NCBI RefSeq assembly: GCF_005843925.1
Contig: NZ_VCBC01000006.1
Span: forward strand, 124,001 to 188,000
Length of the DNA stretch: 64,000 nucleotides
Reading direction: 5' to 3'
Source: Thalassotalea litorea
Lineage (GTDB): Bacteria; Pseudomonadota; Gammaproteobacteria; Enterobacterales; Alteromonadaceae
Every line of letters starts with the position of its first letter. The first letter of the stretch is position 1. The notes under the pieces are model-generated. The model saw nothing but the letters and a program-made list of their open reading frames with translations, ran no database searches and was not told the origin of the DNA. Positions 62,666 to 64,000 of the stretch are shown in pieces. The translations under genes were made by a program, and so were the position numbers.

Positions 62666-64000
62666 TTAATTGTCTTTGACCAGTAATGGTTCACATTCCA
62701 TATCACAATATCTAAATTGCCAGGTTAGCTGATCTGCCTTGGCGGAGGAAAGCAGCGATTTAATTCGCATTAATTTAAAGCTTCTAACATTACTGGTTTG
62801 AAAATCTTCACGTTGATACCAGAGTTGCAAATGCGCTTGTTTACGGCCTTTTTGCAAGATATATTCCGCATATTTTTTATGGTCGCGAAACTGCAATACT
62901 TGCCAACCGGCAGGTAAAATTTCATTGTCGTAATAGCTGGGTTTGCAATCGAGATCTCTACAGTAAAATCGATAAGTTTGTTCAATTCCGGAAGTTTCAA
63001 AACCGTTTAGAGGTTGCTCACTAAAACTGGAATAAAATTTAATATCCGCGCTTGGTGTTGCGGGATATTCTTCGCTGCTGAGAACCTCAGTTCTGTTCGC
63101 CAACAATAAGTATGAAGAGCTTATCAATAGGAGAATTAAGGTAGAAAGTATTGCGATTTTGTTGACTTTACCCGTTGCAACAACTGCTGGTTGTGTCGCT
63201 TCATTTTGGTCAGCAAGCTTATTGCCCAGATAAAAGAGAATGATCATAAAAGGGACATACAGATACCAACCAAAATTATTATGGTCGGTCATAAGCTCAC
63301 TCTCCATATTGGTATATTGACCGATCAAGATAAGGCTAACAATGCGGATCCAATTGGTTACTAACGCGCCGATTATTGCAAACCCGATAAAGATTGCAGC
63401 GGAGCGATAGTTACGAATGTAGAGAAATACATACAAGCTGCTGATCGCCAATGATACAAGGAGGTACCTCAGGCCGCTGCAACCATTTGCAACTTCAAAA
63501 TTTCCCGCGGGTAGGCTGATAAACTGATCTTGTACGAAAAATGGTATATCGGTGAACTGTAGTAAAAAGCTTGCTGCGGCGACCGACATATCCTGCAGCC
63601 CTCCCGTAAGAGAACCCCAAAGCGGTAATAGAAAAATCAAATATACGGTAGGAAAAATTACCGCTAATCGCGCCTTGAATACCATCAGACTGGCGCTTGT
63701 TAAAATCATAATAAAGCTAAGCCAATAACCAATACTAATTTGTGCTCTAACTGTAATAATCATACATAGACAAGAAAACAACAGCATAGCCAACGCAATT
63801 TTGGAAAAATGATTTCTTAGCTCGAGTTCACCTCGCCGACAGCCATCATAAAATAAGTAGCCGGATATCAATGGGATCAGGTAAGCGTGGGAATAAGTCC
63901 CATCATCAAAACTATGACGCCACAACGTCGTAAGAATTGGGGTGTTTAGCAGGGCTACCAAAGACAGTAAAGCCAGCAATATATACAAGGGGCGGTAGTC
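62666..64000 (-). CDS. xrtA: Exosortase A (XrtA) with EpsI-like C-terminal domain, 5' end at window edge
   Basis: The integral-membrane transpeptidase-like domain shows the exosortase triad. Numbered from the TTG at 63988, these are Cys170 in VANGCSGLRYLLV, Arg215 in TNWIRIV and His236 in DHNNFGWYLY. The opening SFDDGTYSHAYLIPLISGYLF is the usual exosortase start after helix 1. From about residue 275 one more helix leads to a periplasmic EpsI-like domain (PLNGFETSGIEQTYRFYCRDL). The frame stays open to base 64000 (DYRP precedes the TTG), so the true start is probably outside the window. It cleaves and sorts PEP-CTERM proteins; no such substrate is encoded here. It converges with the GT2 gene across 15 bp. 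Confidence 0.93.
   Translation of the reverse strand, partial: DYRPLYILLALLSLVALLNTPILTTLWRHSFDDGTYSHAYLIPLISGYLFYDGCRRGELELRNHFSKIALAMLLFSCLCMIITVRAQISIGYWLSFIMILTSASLMVFKARLAVIFPTVYLIFLLPLWGSLTGGLQDMSVAAASFLLQFTDIPFFVQDQFISLPAGNFEVANGCSGLRYLLVSLAISSLYVFLYIRNYRSAAIFIGFAIIGALVTNWIRIVSLILIGQYTNMESELMTDHNNFGWYLYVPFMIILFYLGNKLADQNEATQPAVVATGKVNKIAILSTLILLLISSSYLLLANRTEVLSSEEYPATPSADIKFYSSFSEQPLNGFETSGIEQTYRFYCRDLDCKPSYYDNEILPAGWQVLQFRDHKKYAEYILQKGRKQAHLQLWYQREDFQTSNVRSFKLMRIKSLLSSAKADQLTWQFRYCDMECEPLLVKDN

Overview
The window (about 43-45% GC by eye) looks like chromosome of a marine gammaproteobacterium, most likely an Alteromonadales relative. Reasons: a sulfated-polysaccharide (ulvan-type) catabolic locus, a lipoprotein-rich periplasmic enzyme set, a rhombosortase-type C-terminal tail on one enzyme, and a complete-looking exosortase A (XrtA/PEP-CTERM) exopolysaccharide locus. 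I see no rRNA, tRNA, CRISPR, phage or IS element. No gene-free stretch exceeds 300 bases; the longest gap is 61536-61813.

Region 1 (1-8878) is intracellular sugar catabolism on the + strand. It holds the 3' end of kduD, then kduI, a three-gene proton-pumping transhydrogenase (pntAA-pntAB-pntB), a fused rhamnulose-1-phosphate aldolase/lactaldehyde dehydrogenase, an L-rhamnose isomerase, and a class II fructose-bisphosphate aldolase. These genes take the two main products of ulvan breakdown, 4-deoxy-5-keto-uronate and L-rhamnose, into central metabolism. Rhamnulokinase, KdgK and KdgA are not in the window.

Region 2 (9034-28674) encodes exported depolymerisation enzymes. There are three Cys-type S1 sulfatases, a lipoprotein beta-propeller (candidate PL25-like lyase), a GH105 unsaturated uronyl hydrolase lipoprotein, a ThuA-like protein, a GH78 alpha-L-rhamnosidase lipoprotein, two paralogous beta-propeller proteins (candidate PL24-like ulvan lyases), a minus-strand tandem nucleoside-hydrolase-like protein, and a DUF1080 protein. 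One propeller paralogue ends in a GlyGly-CTERM-like tail; the other carries four Ig-like repeats and a C-terminal discoidin-like domain. Lyases would cut ulvan, sulfatases and GH78/GH105 would trim the oligomers, and region 1 would consume the monomers. ThuA and DUF1080 hint at an extra 3-keto-sugar step. No TonB/SusCD transporter is present.

Region 3 (28803-64000) is an XrtA-associated exopolysaccharide locus. It contains the two-component pair PrsK/PrsR, the minus-strand set ATPase, outer-membrane protein, tyrosine kinase, chain-length protein and Wza-like exporter, and an initiating sugar transferase. It also contains deacetylases, seven further glycosyltransferases, a Wzx flippase, a CapK-like protein, a sulfotransferase, a CelD-like acyltransferase, an O-antigen-ligase-like protein, several unrecognised proteins, and exosortase A running off the right edge. 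A good sigma-54 promoter match at 61670-61685 fits control by the sigma-54 activator PrsR. A 57-bp relic of a second sugar-transferase gene lies at 40383-40439 and overlaps the 3' end of a deacetylase gene.
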